Origin: Flavobacteriaceae bacterium PS02337
GTDB lineage: Bacteria > Bacteroidota > Bacteroidia > Flavobacteriales > Flavobacteriaceae
Direction: 5' to 3'
DNA length: 64,000 nucleotides
Assembly: GCA_029959285.1 (NCBI GenBank)
Contig: JASCOE010000011.1
Coordinates: forward strand, 62,001-126,000
Positions 53,001 to 61,424 of the stretch are shown here, in pieces; the stretch's first letter is position 1, and the number at the start of each line of letters is the position of its first letter. Below the pieces are notes generated by a model. The model made no database searches. It was given only the letters and a program-made list of their open reading frames with translations, and was not told where the DNA came from. Made by a program: the position numbers and the translations under genes.

Positions 53001-53655
53001 CAGAAATATAAAACTGGTATAGCCAACCGATTAACTCTACTTCTTTGTATTCAGAATCTGAAATGGCATCAGTGGTATTTAGCAGATGTAAAAATCCACT
53101 GTCCTGAAGCATGTTATCTGGTAATAATAACTCTGTATAATCGTTAATTTTTCCAAAAATGTTATTCAGCATATTATTACTATGACAATAACCGACCAAT
53201 AATATAGAAAATGTTTCTTGGTCTTTGCTGTAATCGCCTATTATTTTTTTTAATCGTTCCTGTTCTTTACTGTTTAGGAAATTGTATTGTCCTTGTCTTG
53301 CTTTTTGTAACAAGATAGGTGTATGTTCTAAACCTTCGGCATTTACTAATAATGCTGGTTCGTAGCCATTTTTTGCCATGATTCGCAACGCCATAATTCT
53401 GTTAAACCAAGTGTAGGCAGCTTCTTCTATAATAACTTCAATTGTTTTGTGTTTTACTGCTGCTTGTAATGATGCCCATAGGCGCAAAACATTTGGGTCA
53501 TCAAAAACTTCTCCACGAAAACTATAACCACCACTTACTTTTTGTGGTGCTTCTACAGTGTTTCCTTTGGTGTCAAAACCCCAATACAATAATTTTTTAG
53601 CGACACCATCGATTAATAATCTTCTGGATTGTTGTGCGAATGTTTTGGTATTCAT
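50044..53655 (-). CDS. pglX: BREX adenine-specific DNA methyltransferase PglX (BrxX)
   Basis: 1203 residues. Motif I LIDPAAGSGHILVEG (about 300) binds S-adenosylmethionine, and motif IV SVVANPPYMGRA (about 480) is the NPPY of N6-adenine methyltransferases. The large flanking regions are the target-recognition part. PglX methylates a non-palindromic site on host DNA, and BREX blocks replication of unmethylated phage DNA. The reading frame is intact throughout. It starts directly after the brxC stop codon. Confidence 0.95.
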   Translation of the reverse strand: MNTKTFAQQSRRLLIDGVAKKLLYWGFDTKGNTVEAPQKVSGGYSFRGEVFDDPNVLRLWASLQAAVKHKTIEVIIEEAAYTWFNRIMALRIMAKNGYEPALLVNAEGLEHTPILLQKARQGQYNFLNSKEQERLKKIIGDYSKDQETFSILLVGYCHSNNMLNNIFGKINDYTELLLPDNMLQDSGFLHLLNTTDAISDSEYKEVELIGWLYQFYISERKDQVFASFNKGKKAEAKDIPAATQIFTPNWIVKYMIQNTAGKIWLDKHPNSPLKSAMKYLVENESDSLATPIIKDVSELTLIDPAAGSGHILVEGFDILYQMYKEEYYTPEEAVESILKNNLFGLDIDDRAAQLATFAILLKAAKYYRDVFSKGWIPNVFAMPEKKDFSLQEIKDFLGNDGLDFAEELDAALSLMKQAKNLGSVMKICLNDEARKFIETRFKDLSKTEYRDINIEGVYQSIKSYIPVLLLLTNKYTSVVANPPYMGRANMNSNLIDYIDNLYPATKSDLCTVFIEVLPSFTVENGKYGFIVPPSWMFLSSFETLRSQIVNKQKIDSLLHLSRGVFGPDFGSMATVISNRLPVENSKGTYLRLVERTFQEFNQEHLKELFLISNGNQNFKFKFSNYSKEDPKIENSIDGSKIYYPSISQINFLNIPGTPIAYWVSKNIRQIFKSGKLSDFVPVKKGIDTGKNDKFVRFWHEISNLKFSCLDGDKKWFIYIKGGTYRKWYGNVDLVVNWESDGREIKNFKGSTIRNKDFIKKQAITWSLLASNGFGSRYIPSNCVFDNNGSSVFPTKDINFILGSLNSIVSEKILTILNPTLAFQVGDIARIPIKWDSNFPYNNIINDNIEYSRIDWHSRETSWDFKKSPLLNNSNNIKEAFNKWKKDVTNVFFQLQANEEDLNRIFINIYGLQNELKSDVALKNISILQDELVSRNKKKKKGEIEEATNSIWTLLDNQFRKGENNLQLPFRNDIIIIQFISYAIGVFMGRYRLDKPGLNIAHPDPTTEELTSYKYIDVTVTIDDDAIIPLMGKNCNFADDVLQQINQLLDTIWGHETRTENINFIQECLNKDLEKFLVKDFYKFHCWMYKKKPIYWLFSSKTGAFQVLVYMHRMNAFTVEKIRANYMLEHLKNLRSEESMLKANTSNLNTQEAKRLDQISKDIIECEVYDMELKNVADQQITFDLDDGVTVNYAKFESVLAKIK

Positions 53656-56600
53656 CTATTTTAGAATTATTGTTTTGTTGTCGTTTAATATTTTCAACAT
53701 TTCCTCTCTGACAGCGCTTAAATACGCTTCCATTTCTTCCACATTTGTTATTGTAGAAACTCCTTTTGTTATGTAATAGGAAGCGGATTCAGCTACTTTC
53801 CCTCCATCTGAAACAGGAGTTGCTGTTATGATTTTTTGTAATTCTGCAGACTTAAAATTAGATGCGTTTAAATTTTTGTTTTTTAATAGCGCTATCGAAT
53901 TTATATTGTCAATGCCATTTATAATATATTCTTTATTGGCATATTTATCGGCTTCTACTTTTCGTTTTTTTGCTTCTTTATCAAGCTCGACAAATATGGC
54001 CTCATGAACTTTTTTTACTTCTTTTTTAAGTTCTATAGTATATGTTTTTAAAGCCTCTGACAGTTCATCATATGCTTTTTTAGCATGACGAAATTCTCTT
54101 CGAGGGTCGTTTAGTTTGGTAAACTCATCGATGCTTTGTGCTTTTAGTTGATCGTCGTTGCTTAACTCTTTAAAGTTTTCTTTATTGTCATTTACAAATG
54201 ATCTTAGCTGTTTGAAATCTCTAAGATTTGAATTAACAAAATCATCCATTCCTTTAGCCAAATCAAATAATTCCTTAGAATCGTCTTGACTTTCAGTAAA
54301 GGATTTAAACAATTTTTTGGGATCTCTATTACTGATCCAAGTATTTAACTCATGAATTGCTTTTTGAAAACAATTTCCAAAAGGATAGGAGCCGTAATAA
54401 TCATTTTCTAATGGTTCAAAGAATTTTAATTTTTTACTCAACGCAGCGATTAAATTGTCGTATAGCTCATTTTTGTCTGTTGAACCGGGAAGTGCTTCAT
54501 TAAAAATGATCTTATATGAGTTGACCACTTCATCCAATAGAATTTGATCAATTTCTTCTCCTGTCACGATTTCGCACGATAGTCTCTCAGAAGTTGTTAC
54601 TGCTTTGTTAATAAAATCTATAATAGGATAACGTTGTTGTCCTTTGTAAACAAACTCTCTCTTTTTCTTTTTTACTAAACTTACTAATACATCCAAGACT
54701 GCTTCGAAACGCCAACCAAAAGGTTCTTGATCAAATTTATTAATTAAGTCGTAAACTGTTATTTGATTATTATTTGCAGTGATAAAATCATTTACCATTT
54801 GCTCAGCGGGAGATAGAGTAGGTATTAGAAGTTGATTGCTTGCTGCTGATCTTTTTAAGGCTTCTTGATTTCGGGCATAGTCTTCCGAAAGATTGTGCAT
54901 CTTATAAATGCCAGACAAATGGTAATCAATAAGATTTTTAACTCTGTCTTGAGGTGCAACACCATTTATGGCATCACTTTCTAAAACTGTGTTTTGAGAA
55001 ATAAAACGGGTATCTTGAAATTTTTGTTTTATTACATTCTCAATTCGTTCTTTGAGCTGGCTGTTTCTGATTTTGAAATTTTCGTTGGTTCTAGAACGGT
55101 CTCCGGAGCCACCGCCTGAATTGTTGCTGAAATATTTGTTTGTTTTGCAATACCATTCAAAATCTCTACGTAACTGATCTTCTTTATTGAACCATTCGTT
55201 AATACAAATAACCAAGTCTTTCTTGTTAAGATCAAGTGCTTTTTGAACAAGCGATGTATTGTCTAACAGTAAGACGGTTAGATTAAAATCCCCACCTCTG
55301 AAAATTTCTTTTCCTTCAATAAAATAACTCATCTTGAAATCATTTTGACCGAAAGCTACTTTTTGACCAATTTTGACCAGTGGTCGGAAAAATTCGTCGA
55401 ATGTTGTTAAACGATCTTCAAGAATTATGGTTTGATTTTTTATGAGATTTTGAACATCCATTTCATCTTCATTAAAAAAGAAATAACTTCCTTTTTCTTC
55501 TCTAATGATGCTCTCTTCTATCAATTTACTTAACACTTCTCCAATTTCCTTTTGAAGCTGCATCTTATTTTGATCTAACTTATTCATTAGTAATACTCCT
55601 AGATTTTCAATATTAGAAGGAAAGGTTTGTCGCTGGCTTTCTAATAAATTGGAAATCATGAATAATACTTTCACTACTCTTTGTGCAAATTGATTATTTT
55701 GCACATAAGGTAATTCTAATGCATTCGCAATTGCTTTCGCTCCACGATTAGTTAAATTGGTATTGAATTGCTTGTTGTAGAAGGCATCAAATGGCATAAA
55801 GCCACCTAATTCATCATTAGCGTGCTCTTTGGCTGTAAAGTGTGTGATTCCTAAAATACTTCTTTCGTTGTCCTTTACTTGTTTGATTACAAATTGTAAT
55901 TGCTGAAAAGCTTCAAAAACATGAGCAATTAATTTGAATTGATATGGTATAAACGGATATCCTATTATAAATTCTTCCTCAGTTTTATAGCCTTTGTATA
56001 AATCGTGATTGATTTTGAATTGATTTTCGATGTAATCTTTGTGCTTGGTATACATTGTAGTTAATGCTTTTATACCTTCGCTATTTTTCTCTAAAACTCT
56101 ACGTTGCGTGATATAAGAAGCATCGCTACTTTGGAGGGAGATACGTGTGTCAAAACGCCCTAAGATTTTGCCAAATTCGTCTTGAACATCTTGTACACCA
56201 TCTGCGCCAATTGATACTTCATCAAGAGTTTGTTGTGCTGTACATGCAATCCACACTTGATTGTTGCAATCATCACTTATCCGTTCGATAATGTTCTGAA
56301 AATTCAATAGGATTTCTTTATTTGAGCCTACATATTGTGATACTTCATCAACTAAAAATAATAATCGATAATCCTTATTTTTGTCTTTTAAAAATGCCTG
56401 TAGTTCAGGAATTAGCGTTGCTGCAATACCTACTTTAAAATTATCAGGATTTGACAATTTGTTATGTAAGGAAACAATGTCAATTTCGGGGCATAAATTC
56501 TTAGCAATTTCCAGAACGCTTTGTAGTTGAAATGAAGCAACAGTTGCTGCATCGGTATCCCAATTAAAACCAAGTTCTACTTCTATTAGAGTTTTGAATT

Positions 56601-57159
56601 CTTCAAATTTTCCTTTGTGATCTAATTGTTTTTCCAATAAAATAGCCAACGAAACATCGTTTGAGTTGTAACCTCTAAACTTGTTGAACATATTTAAAAA
56701 GATTCGAGTCAATCTTTCTTGACTACCATCATCCGTTTCGTCTTCTACATTGAATAATATATTGTCAGAATTTGAAGCACTAACTCTTTTTTTAAGAATT
56801 CTTAAATTACTTATTGTGATACTATCATTACTACCCGGTTTTGTAGTATCGTATTTTTCTACACCTTTTTCAAAAGCTTCAAAAGCCAGATCAGATGTTT
56901 CGGAATTTAACAGATAATGAACAAATTTGATAAAGTGCGATTTACCAGAACCATAATATCCATTGATCCAAATTCCAGTTTTACCGATTTTTTTATTCAG
57001 AACTGTATCTACAATTAAGAATAATTTTTCGATCAATTCTTCGGTAAAAACGTACTCTTTTATTTCGGCTTTGATTGTTTCTTTCTTTTTATCACTAACA
57101 ACAACTGCAGGATTGATTTCTCTAAAGATATCTCTGTCGTAAATTTCTTTTAATAACAT
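53656..57159 (-). CDS. brxC: BREX P-loop protein BrxC
   Basis: 1167 residues. Walker A is INGYYGSGKSHFIKF (about 63-77), followed by Walker B LLFLVDEVSQYVG. Long helical regions make up the C-terminal half, including a charged coiled coil (KTYTIELKKEVKKVHEAIFV). BrxC is the large ATPase of type 1 BREX and may load onto DNA with BrxB and PglZ. It lies 9 bp after brxB. Confidence 0.94.
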   Translation of the reverse strand: MLLKEIYDRDIFREINPAVVVSDKKKETIKAEIKEYVFTEELIEKLFLIVDTVLNKKIGKTGIWINGYYGSGKSHFIKFVHYLLNSETSDLAFEAFEKGVEKYDTTKPGSNDSITISNLRILKKRVSASNSDNILFNVEDETDDGSQERLTRIFLNMFNKFRGYNSNDVSLAILLEKQLDHKGKFEEFKTLIEVELGFNWDTDAATVASFQLQSVLEIAKNLCPEIDIVSLHNKLSNPDNFKVGIAATLIPELQAFLKDKNKDYRLLFLVDEVSQYVGSNKEILLNFQNIIERISDDCNNQVWIACTAQQTLDEVSIGADGVQDVQDEFGKILGRFDTRISLQSSDASYITQRRVLEKNSEGIKALTTMYTKHKDYIENQFKINHDLYKGYKTEEEFIIGYPFIPYQFKLIAHVFEAFQQLQFVIKQVKDNERSILGITHFTAKEHANDELGGFMPFDAFYNKQFNTNLTNRGAKAIANALELPYVQNNQFAQRVVKVLFMISNLLESQRQTFPSNIENLGVLLMNKLDQNKMQLQKEIGEVLSKLIEESIIREEKGSYFFFNEDEMDVQNLIKNQTIILEDRLTTFDEFFRPLVKIGQKVAFGQNDFKMSYFIEGKEIFRGGDFNLTVLLLDNTSLVQKALDLNKKDLVICINEWFNKEDQLRRDFEWYCKTNKYFSNNSGGGSGDRSRTNENFKIRNSQLKERIENVIKQKFQDTRFISQNTVLESDAINGVAPQDRVKNLIDYHLSGIYKMHNLSEDYARNQEALKRSAASNQLLIPTLSPAEQMVNDFITANNNQITVYDLINKFDQEPFGWRFEAVLDVLVSLVKKKKREFVYKGQQRYPIIDFINKAVTTSERLSCEIVTGEEIDQILLDEVVNSYKIIFNEALPGSTDKNELYDNLIAALSKKLKFFEPLENDYYGSYPFGNCFQKAIHELNTWISNRDPKKLFKSFTESQDDSKELFDLAKGMDDFVNSNLRDFKQLRSFVNDNKENFKELSNDDQLKAQSIDEFTKLNDPRREFRHAKKAYDELSEALKTYTIELKKEVKKVHEAIFVELDKEAKKRKVEADKYANKEYIINGIDNINSIALLKNKNLNASNFKSAELQKIITATPVSDGGKVAESASYYITKGVSTITNVEEMEAYLSAVREEMLKILNDNKTIILK

Positions 57160-57168
57160 AATTCTATA

Positions 57169-57759
57169 TTATTCATTAATTAATTTAATGGCTCTGTATA
57201 AGTTTTCGTCTTTTAGTAATCCAAAAAGACTGTAATAATTTTTTGCTTCACCTGGATAAAACATTATTAATTTGTATCCTTTGATATATCCTTCAAAATT
57301 ACTCATGAATCTACTTGCACGTAGGTAAGGAAAAGCATTACCAAAACCTTTCATGAATACATACGCTACTTCATAGTTGTTTGCATTTTCAAAATGTAGC
57401 TTAATTTTGTTGTCCAGAAAATTTAAAAACCGTTTATCGTAAGCGTCTTGTTTTAAAGCTTTGTCAACCGCTTCGAATTTTTCTTTTTCATGCTCGGAAT
57501 AAAATTCATATTTGGTTAGTTTGCCGAATTTTTCTTGTTTTAAATACTCTACGAAGACTTCGAAAATATCCAACACCATTACATCCAAATAATTGTTTGG
57601 TCTGTGTAATCGGTTTTTTATGTCTAATATTTCACTGTCAATTTCATATTCCTTTGTAGCATCGTACATATACATGTATGCAGGAAAAAAAAGATTTCCT
57701 GTTTGATGATCTTGAAAATCTTTATCGCTTAGTTGTTTGTATAATTCTATTATTGTCAT
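57169..57759 (-). CDS. brxB: BREX protein BrxB (DUF1788 family)
   Basis: 196 residues, the usual length of BrxB. The N-terminus has the family-like LSDKDFQDHQTGNLFFPAYM, the middle NYLDVMVLDIFEVFVEYLKQ, and the C-terminus LIMFYPGEAKNYYSLFGLLK (YPGxY-type ending). No catalytic motif is known in this family. The 6-bp gap from brxA and 9-bp gap to brxC support one transcript. Confidence 0.9.
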   Translation of the reverse strand: MTIIELYKQLSDKDFQDHQTGNLFFPAYMYMYDATKEYEIDSEILDIKNRLHRPNNYLDVMVLDIFEVFVEYLKQEKFGKLTKYEFYSEHEKEKFEAVDKALKQDAYDKRFLNFLDNKIKLHFENANNYEVAYVFMKGFGNAFPYLRASRFMSNFEGYIKGYKLIMFYPGEAKNYYSLFGLLKDENLYRAIKLINE

Positions 57760-57765
57760 TTTATA

Positions 57766-58365
57766 CTATAAGTTCCTAAAACAGGCTTCTAAAAACCAAG
57801 ATTCGTTATTGTTTTTAAAATAATCCCAAAAAAATGATGTGGCTTTGGACTCTCTTTTCAAAAAAGTGCCATTATACAAGTTTACATCCTTTATTGCTTT
57901 TCTGTATTGTACGTTGATTTTTTTTAAAGTTGTTTCAGACCATTTTGAAACTTCGGGGTTATTAGAAGCAATTTCATCCATTCGCATTTGAATATCGTAA
58001 GCTTCTAATTTGTTACCTGTTCTAAATTTTTTTAAAGCAACCTCAAAATGAATATCGAAAATTAACGGGTAAGTTTTAAGGCAAAGAAAAAACAAAGCTA
58101 GCTTTTGTTCTGTCTCATTCCATTCAAAAAAAATATGCCAAAAATCTAAAGAAGTTTTATCGTATCTTCTTTTTATTTCGGAAATGATTCTTTTTCGGGC
58201 AGCTTTTGTAGCTATTCCGATATAATAGTTATGTTCTTCTTCAATTTTGATCATATCATCAAAATTTTTGCTTAATAAAATTTGTTTTAAAGCAAAAAAC
58301 TCATGATGCAATAAGCCACCTGCAGTGAAATTGGCGTCGTATTTATTTAAGTTATTTATTGGCAT
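57766..58365 (-). CDS. brxA: BREX protein BrxA (DUF1819 family)
   Basis: 199 residues, with the BrxA pattern: start YDANFTAGGLLHHEFFALK, middle RYDKTSLDFWHIFFEWNETE and end NESWFLEACFRNL. BrxA is a small DNA-binding protein of the NusB-like fold that opens most type 1 BREX operons. It is the first gene here; its upstream region also holds the integrase arm-like repeats. No BREX-specific WYL repressor (BrxR) is adjacent. Confidence 0.9.
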   Translation of the reverse strand: MPINNLNKYDANFTAGGLLHHEFFALKQILLSKNFDDMIKIEEEHNYYIGIATKAARKRIISEIKRRYDKTSLDFWHIFFEWNETEQKLALFFLCLKTYPLIFDIHFEVALKKFRTGNKLEAYDIQMRMDEIASNNPEVSKWSETTLKKINVQYRKAIKDVNLYNGTFLKRESKATSFFWDYFKNNNESWFLEACFRNL

Positions 58366-58663
58366 TATATTAATTAAGTATCATTGTATTTCACAATAAG
58401 AATGATTTAGTAAAAAAGTAAAATTCACTTATTTGATGCTCATTTTATTCCGTAAATATATGGAAATACAATCAAAATAAAATGATAGAAATGATTCATT
58501 GTATATACTGAAGAAGAATTTAAACTAATTAATATGGTTGTCTAATTGCTATGTATTTATAACGATTGGAGATTTTAATAGTTAAATTAAAAACAAAAAA
58601 TAGTTTAGTGGATATTCTGTTTTGTAATCAATAACTATAATCGTTCTATAAGTATTTATTTGA

Positions 58664-58702
58664 TTCCTCACTTGAGCACCTCACTGAAGGCTTCACTTGG
58701 GC
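58664..58702 (+). repeat. putative right integrase arm-type sites
   Basis: TTCCTCACTTGAG (58664-58676), CCTCACTGAAG (58679-58689) and a weaker GCTTCACTTGGGC (58690-58702) lie in direct order 76-114 bp inside the right junction. The first two are exact copies of the elements at 4265-4288. Confidence 0.6.
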
Positions 58703-58741
58703 TATTTAGGTCGACAATTTTCGAAATAAAATCCCAAAAAA

Positions 58742-58770
58742 AAACCTTAAACATTTCTGTTTAAGGTTTT
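58742..58770 (-). terminator. element-borne tRNA terminator
   Basis: AAAACCTTAAAC / GTTTAAGGTTTT with an ATTTCT loop. It is similar but not identical to the hairpin at 4087-4121, so the homology between attP and the chromosome extends beyond the 43-bp core. Confidence 0.75.
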
Positions 58771-58777
58771 TACTTTT

Positions 58778-58820
58778 GTAGCGAGGACGGGAGTTGAACC
58801 CGTGACCTCAGGGTTATGAA
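58778..58820 (-). repeat. right attachment site in tRNA-Met
   Basis: The identical 43-bp copy of 4128-4170, here inside the functional tRNA. The element supplied this 3' half, restoring the gene. Confidence 0.92.
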
Positions 58821-58852
58821 TCCTGCGCTCTAACCAACTGAGCTACCTCGCC
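58779..58852 (-). tRNA. tRNA-Met (CAT anticodon)
   Basis: 74 nt without encoded CCA. Acceptor stem GGCGAGG / CCTCGCT with discriminator A, D-arm GCTC/GAGC, T-arm ACGGG-TTCAACT-CCCGT. The anticodon CAT is at 58816-58818. The anticodon stem is CAGGA/CCCTG, so the top pair (31-39) is A-C rather than Watson-Crick. Lacking the three G-C pairs of the initiator, it is elongator Met; a CAT tRNA-Ile2 cannot be excluded. Confidence 0.92.
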
Positions 58853-59002
58853 TGGACTGCTATCATGAATTCCTGATTGCGGGTGCAAAGATAGAAATAA
58901 TATTAAAGCGTACAAGAATATTTTGAAGAAAAAAAAATATTTTTAATTATGCATTGTTTTTGGACATATATTCTTATATTTCGAAAAAATTAAAAGTAGC
59001 AC

Positions 59003-59395
59003 ATGGATTCAAAAATACGTTACGAAATCGAGTTTCCGATCAATTCTTCGCCGCAATTATTGTATCAATATATATCAACACCGTCAGGTTTATCAGAATG
59101 GTTTGCTGACAATGTTAATTCAAGAGGTGAGTTTTTTACCTTTATTTGGAATGATTCACAAGAAAAAGCAAGACTTGCTTCAAAAAAATCTGGAGAAAAA
59201 GTAAAATTCAAATGGGTTGATGACAGCAGTAAGGATACAGAATATTTTTTCGAACTACATATTTTAGTTGATGAATTGACTAAAGATGTATCATTAATGG
59301 TAGTCGATTTTGCTGAAAAAGAAGAAATTGGCGAAGCTAAACAATTGTGGGAGAATCAGATCTCAGATCTAAAACATCTTATAGGTTCTGTTTAG
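59003..59395 (+). CDS. SRPBCC/START-like domain protein
   Basis: 130 residues with the helix-grip pattern of the START/AHSA1 superfamily: YEIEFPINSSPQLLYQYIST, GLSEWFADNV, FTFIWNDSQEKARL and WENQISDLKHLIG. Such proteins bind hydrophobic ligands or act as chaperone co-factors. It is the first backbone gene right of the tRNA. The family fit is good; the role is unknown. Confidence 0.8.
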   Translation: MDSKIRYEIEFPINSSPQLLYQYISTPSGLSEWFADNVNSRGEFFTFIWNDSQEKARLASKKSGEKVKFKWVDDSSKDTEYFFELHILVDELTKDVSLMVVDFAEKEEIGEAKQLWENQISDLKHLIGSV

Positions 59396-59449
59396 TAAAA
59401 GTCTATTTTATGCCTTATATTTGCCCTGAACAAAATTCAGGGTTTTTTT

Positions 59450-60286
59450 ATGATTAATTTTAACGGAAACATAGCACAAGAAGAAAATATATTAACTCAA
59501 AATCGTGCTTTTTTATACGGTGACGGAATATTTGAAACGGTAAAAATTATCAACGGAAAAATCTTGTTCCTTGAAGATCATTATTTTAGATTAATGGCTT
59601 CAATGCGTGTCGTTAGAATGCAGATTCCGATGAATTTTACAATGGAATATTTTGAAGAGCAAATTCTGAATTTAGTTAATAAACTAAATATTGCGTCTTC
59701 TGCAAGAGCACGAATTACCGTTTTTAGAAATGATGGAGGTTTATATCTTCCAAAAAGCAATGAAATTTCTTTTTTAATCAACGCTATTGTCCTTGGAAAT
59801 ACTTCTTATTCCTTAAATACAAAAGAATACGAAGTAGATTTGTACAAAGATTTCTATGTAGCCAAACAATTATTGTCGTCTCTTAAAACGACTAATAAGA
59901 TGATTAATATTACGGGAAGTATTTTCGCTCACGAAAATGATTTGGCCAATTGCATTTTGCTAAATGATAGCAAAAATATAGTAGAAGGGCTTCAAGGAAA
60001 TCTTTTTATGGTTGTTGGAAAAAAACTAATCACGCCGCCAGTTTCAGAAGGAGCTTTGAACGGAATAATGCGTAAACAAATTTTGGCTTTAGCTAAAAAA
60101 ATAGAAGGTATAGAAGTTTCAGAAGAAGTAATATCGCCTTTTGATCTTCAAAAAGCACACGAATTATTTCTGACTAATGTAATCACAGGAATACAGCCGA
60201 TAACTAAATATCGAAAAAAGGAGTTTGTAACAAATCTGGCTCATCTTTTAGTGCAGAAACTAAATGAATCCATTTCTGAAAATTAA
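59450..60286 (+). CDS. class IV PLP-dependent aminotransferase
   Basis: 278 residues. Class IV features: QNRAFLYGDGIFETVKIING near the start, the PLP lysine region SSLKTTNKMINITGS, EGLQGNLFMVVGKKLITPP and LNGIMRKQIL. Members include aminodeoxychorismate lyase (PabC), branched-chain and D-amino acid aminotransferases; the sequence alone does not settle which, and folate biosynthesis (pabC-like) is plausible. It overlaps the convergent yqgE gene end by a few bases. Confidence 0.85.
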   Translation: MINFNGNIAQEENILTQNRAFLYGDGIFETVKIINGKILFLEDHYFRLMASMRVVRMQIPMNFTMEYFEEQILNLVNKLNIASSARARITVFRNDGGLYLPKSNEISFLINAIVLGNTSYSLNTKEYEVDLYKDFYVAKQLLSSLKTTNKMINITGSIFAHENDLANCILLNDSKNIVEGLQGNLFMVVGKKLITPPVSEGALNGIMRKQILALAKKIEGIEVSEEVISPFDLQKAHELFLTNVITGIQPITKYRKKEFVTNLAHLLVQKLNESISEN

Positions 60287-60843
60287 TTCAGATATGGATT
60301 TTCTGGTGCGTTAGACCAAATAAGATAATCTCCACCAAGCTCAATAATTTGTTCCTTCCAAAAATGAGTGGTAGATTTTCCAATAATTTTATTCTTGTAA
60401 TTATTATCGGCAATGATCCAGGAGTTTCCCTGCATTTCACTTTCAAGCTGATTCTCGTCCCAACCCGTATAACCTAAGAAAAAGCGAATGTTATTTTTGC
60501 TAATAGCGCCGCTGTTTATTAAGTCTTTAGTGGACTCAAAATCTCCTCCCCAGTAAATTCCGTTTGAAATCTCAACACTATTTGGAATTAAATCTGGAAT
60601 ATTGTGAATGAAATAAAGGTTGTCTTGTTCTACAGGTCCTCCGTTATATATCTTAAAGTTGGCCTCAATTTCAGGTATTAAGTCATTAATAGTGTATTTT
60701 AATGGCTTATTAATGATAAAACCTATTGATCCTTCTTTGTTATGGTCTGCTAATAAAATTACCGATCTGTTAAAAGATAAATCTCCAATTATTGAAGGCT
60801 CGGCAATAAGCAGGTGTCCTTTTTTTAATTTTTCTGAAATCAT
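60283..60843 (-). CDS. YqgE/AlgH family protein
   Basis: About 186 residues, with the family signature KGHLLIAEPSIIGDLSFNRS, VILLADHNKEGSIGFIINKP, NGGPVEQDNLYFIHN, GIYWGGDFE and FFLGYTGWDENQLE. The true start is the ATG at 60843 (MISEKLKKGH); an open frame from 60912 would add 23 low-complexity residues and run into the hup terminator. The function of YqgE is not settled. Confidence 0.9.
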   Translation of the reverse strand: MISEKLKKGHLLIAEPSIIGDLSFNRSVILLADHNKEGSIGFIINKPLKYTINDLIPEIEANFKIYNGGPVEQDNLYFIHNIPDLIPNSVEISNGIYWGGDFESTKDLINSGAISKNNIRFFLGYTGWDENQLESEMQGNSWIIADNNYKNKIIGKSTTHFWKEQIIELGGDYLIWSNAPENPYLN

Positions 60844-60912
60844 ACGGTTACAATTTTTATTAAATTTAATCATAAAAAAATTAAAATCACAAAAAAAATC
60901 GTTAAACCGCAT

Positions 60913-60939
60913 AAAAAAACCTTCCGAAGGGAAGGTTTT
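60913..60939 (-). terminator. terminator of the HU gene
   Basis: AAAACCTTCC / GGAAGGTTTT with a GAAG loop, followed by a seven-T run on the minus strand. Confidence 0.85.
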
Positions 60940-60971
60940 AATTATATTATAAGTTTAGAGAACTTTCTTAC

Positions 60972-61244
60972 TTAGTTCACTGCACCTTCTAATTCAGCTC
61001 CAGCTTTGAATTTTACAACGTTTTTAGCTGCGATCTTAATAGTTTTTCCTGTTTGTGGGTTTCTACCATCTCTAGCAGCTCTTGAAGATACTGACCAAGA
61101 TCCAAATCCTACTAATGAAACTCTTCCACCTTTTTTCAAAGTAGTTCCTACATTACCTAAAAATGACTCTAAAGCTAATTTCGCCGCAGCTTTTGTGATT
61201 CCTGCATCAGCAGCGATAGCATCGATTAATTCTGATTTGTTCAT
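60972..61244 (-). CDS. hup: HU-family nucleoid protein
   Basis: 90 residues, the canonical HU length: MNKSELIDAIAADAGITKAA, GRVSLVGFGSWSVSSRAARD, GRNPQTGKTIKIAAKNVVKF. The beta-arm motif GRNPQTGKxI is intact. It bends and compacts DNA and also assists site-specific recombination. Confidence 0.96.
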   Translation of the reverse strand: MNKSELIDAIAADAGITKAAAKLALESFLGNVGTTLKKGGRVSLVGFGSWSVSSRAARDGRNPQTGKTIKIAAKNVVKFKAGAELEGAVN

Positions 61245-61424
61245 AATAATTAGTTATTAATTGTTGGTTAAAAAAAATTGTTAATACACAAATTTAGTAG
61301 GAAATCCGTTGCGTGCAAGTGTTTTCTTTAATTTTAGCAAAAATTGTTAATAACTTGCTTTTTTTGTTCATAAAGGATGTAATTCATCGATTTTACTTAC
61401 GTATAAACCCTTGTTTTACTGACC

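Larger units (their letters stand above)
58366..58778. other. spacer between brxA and the right island end
   Basis: About 410 bp. It holds the brxA promoter region, the arm-like repeats (58664-58702) and the terminator (58742-58770). No gene is seen. Confidence 0.7.

Noticed and set aside
60844-60912. Longer N-terminus for YqgE
   Set aside because: It is Phe/Asn-rich low-complexity sequence abutting the hup terminator; YqgE proteins start near the KGHLLIAEP motif.
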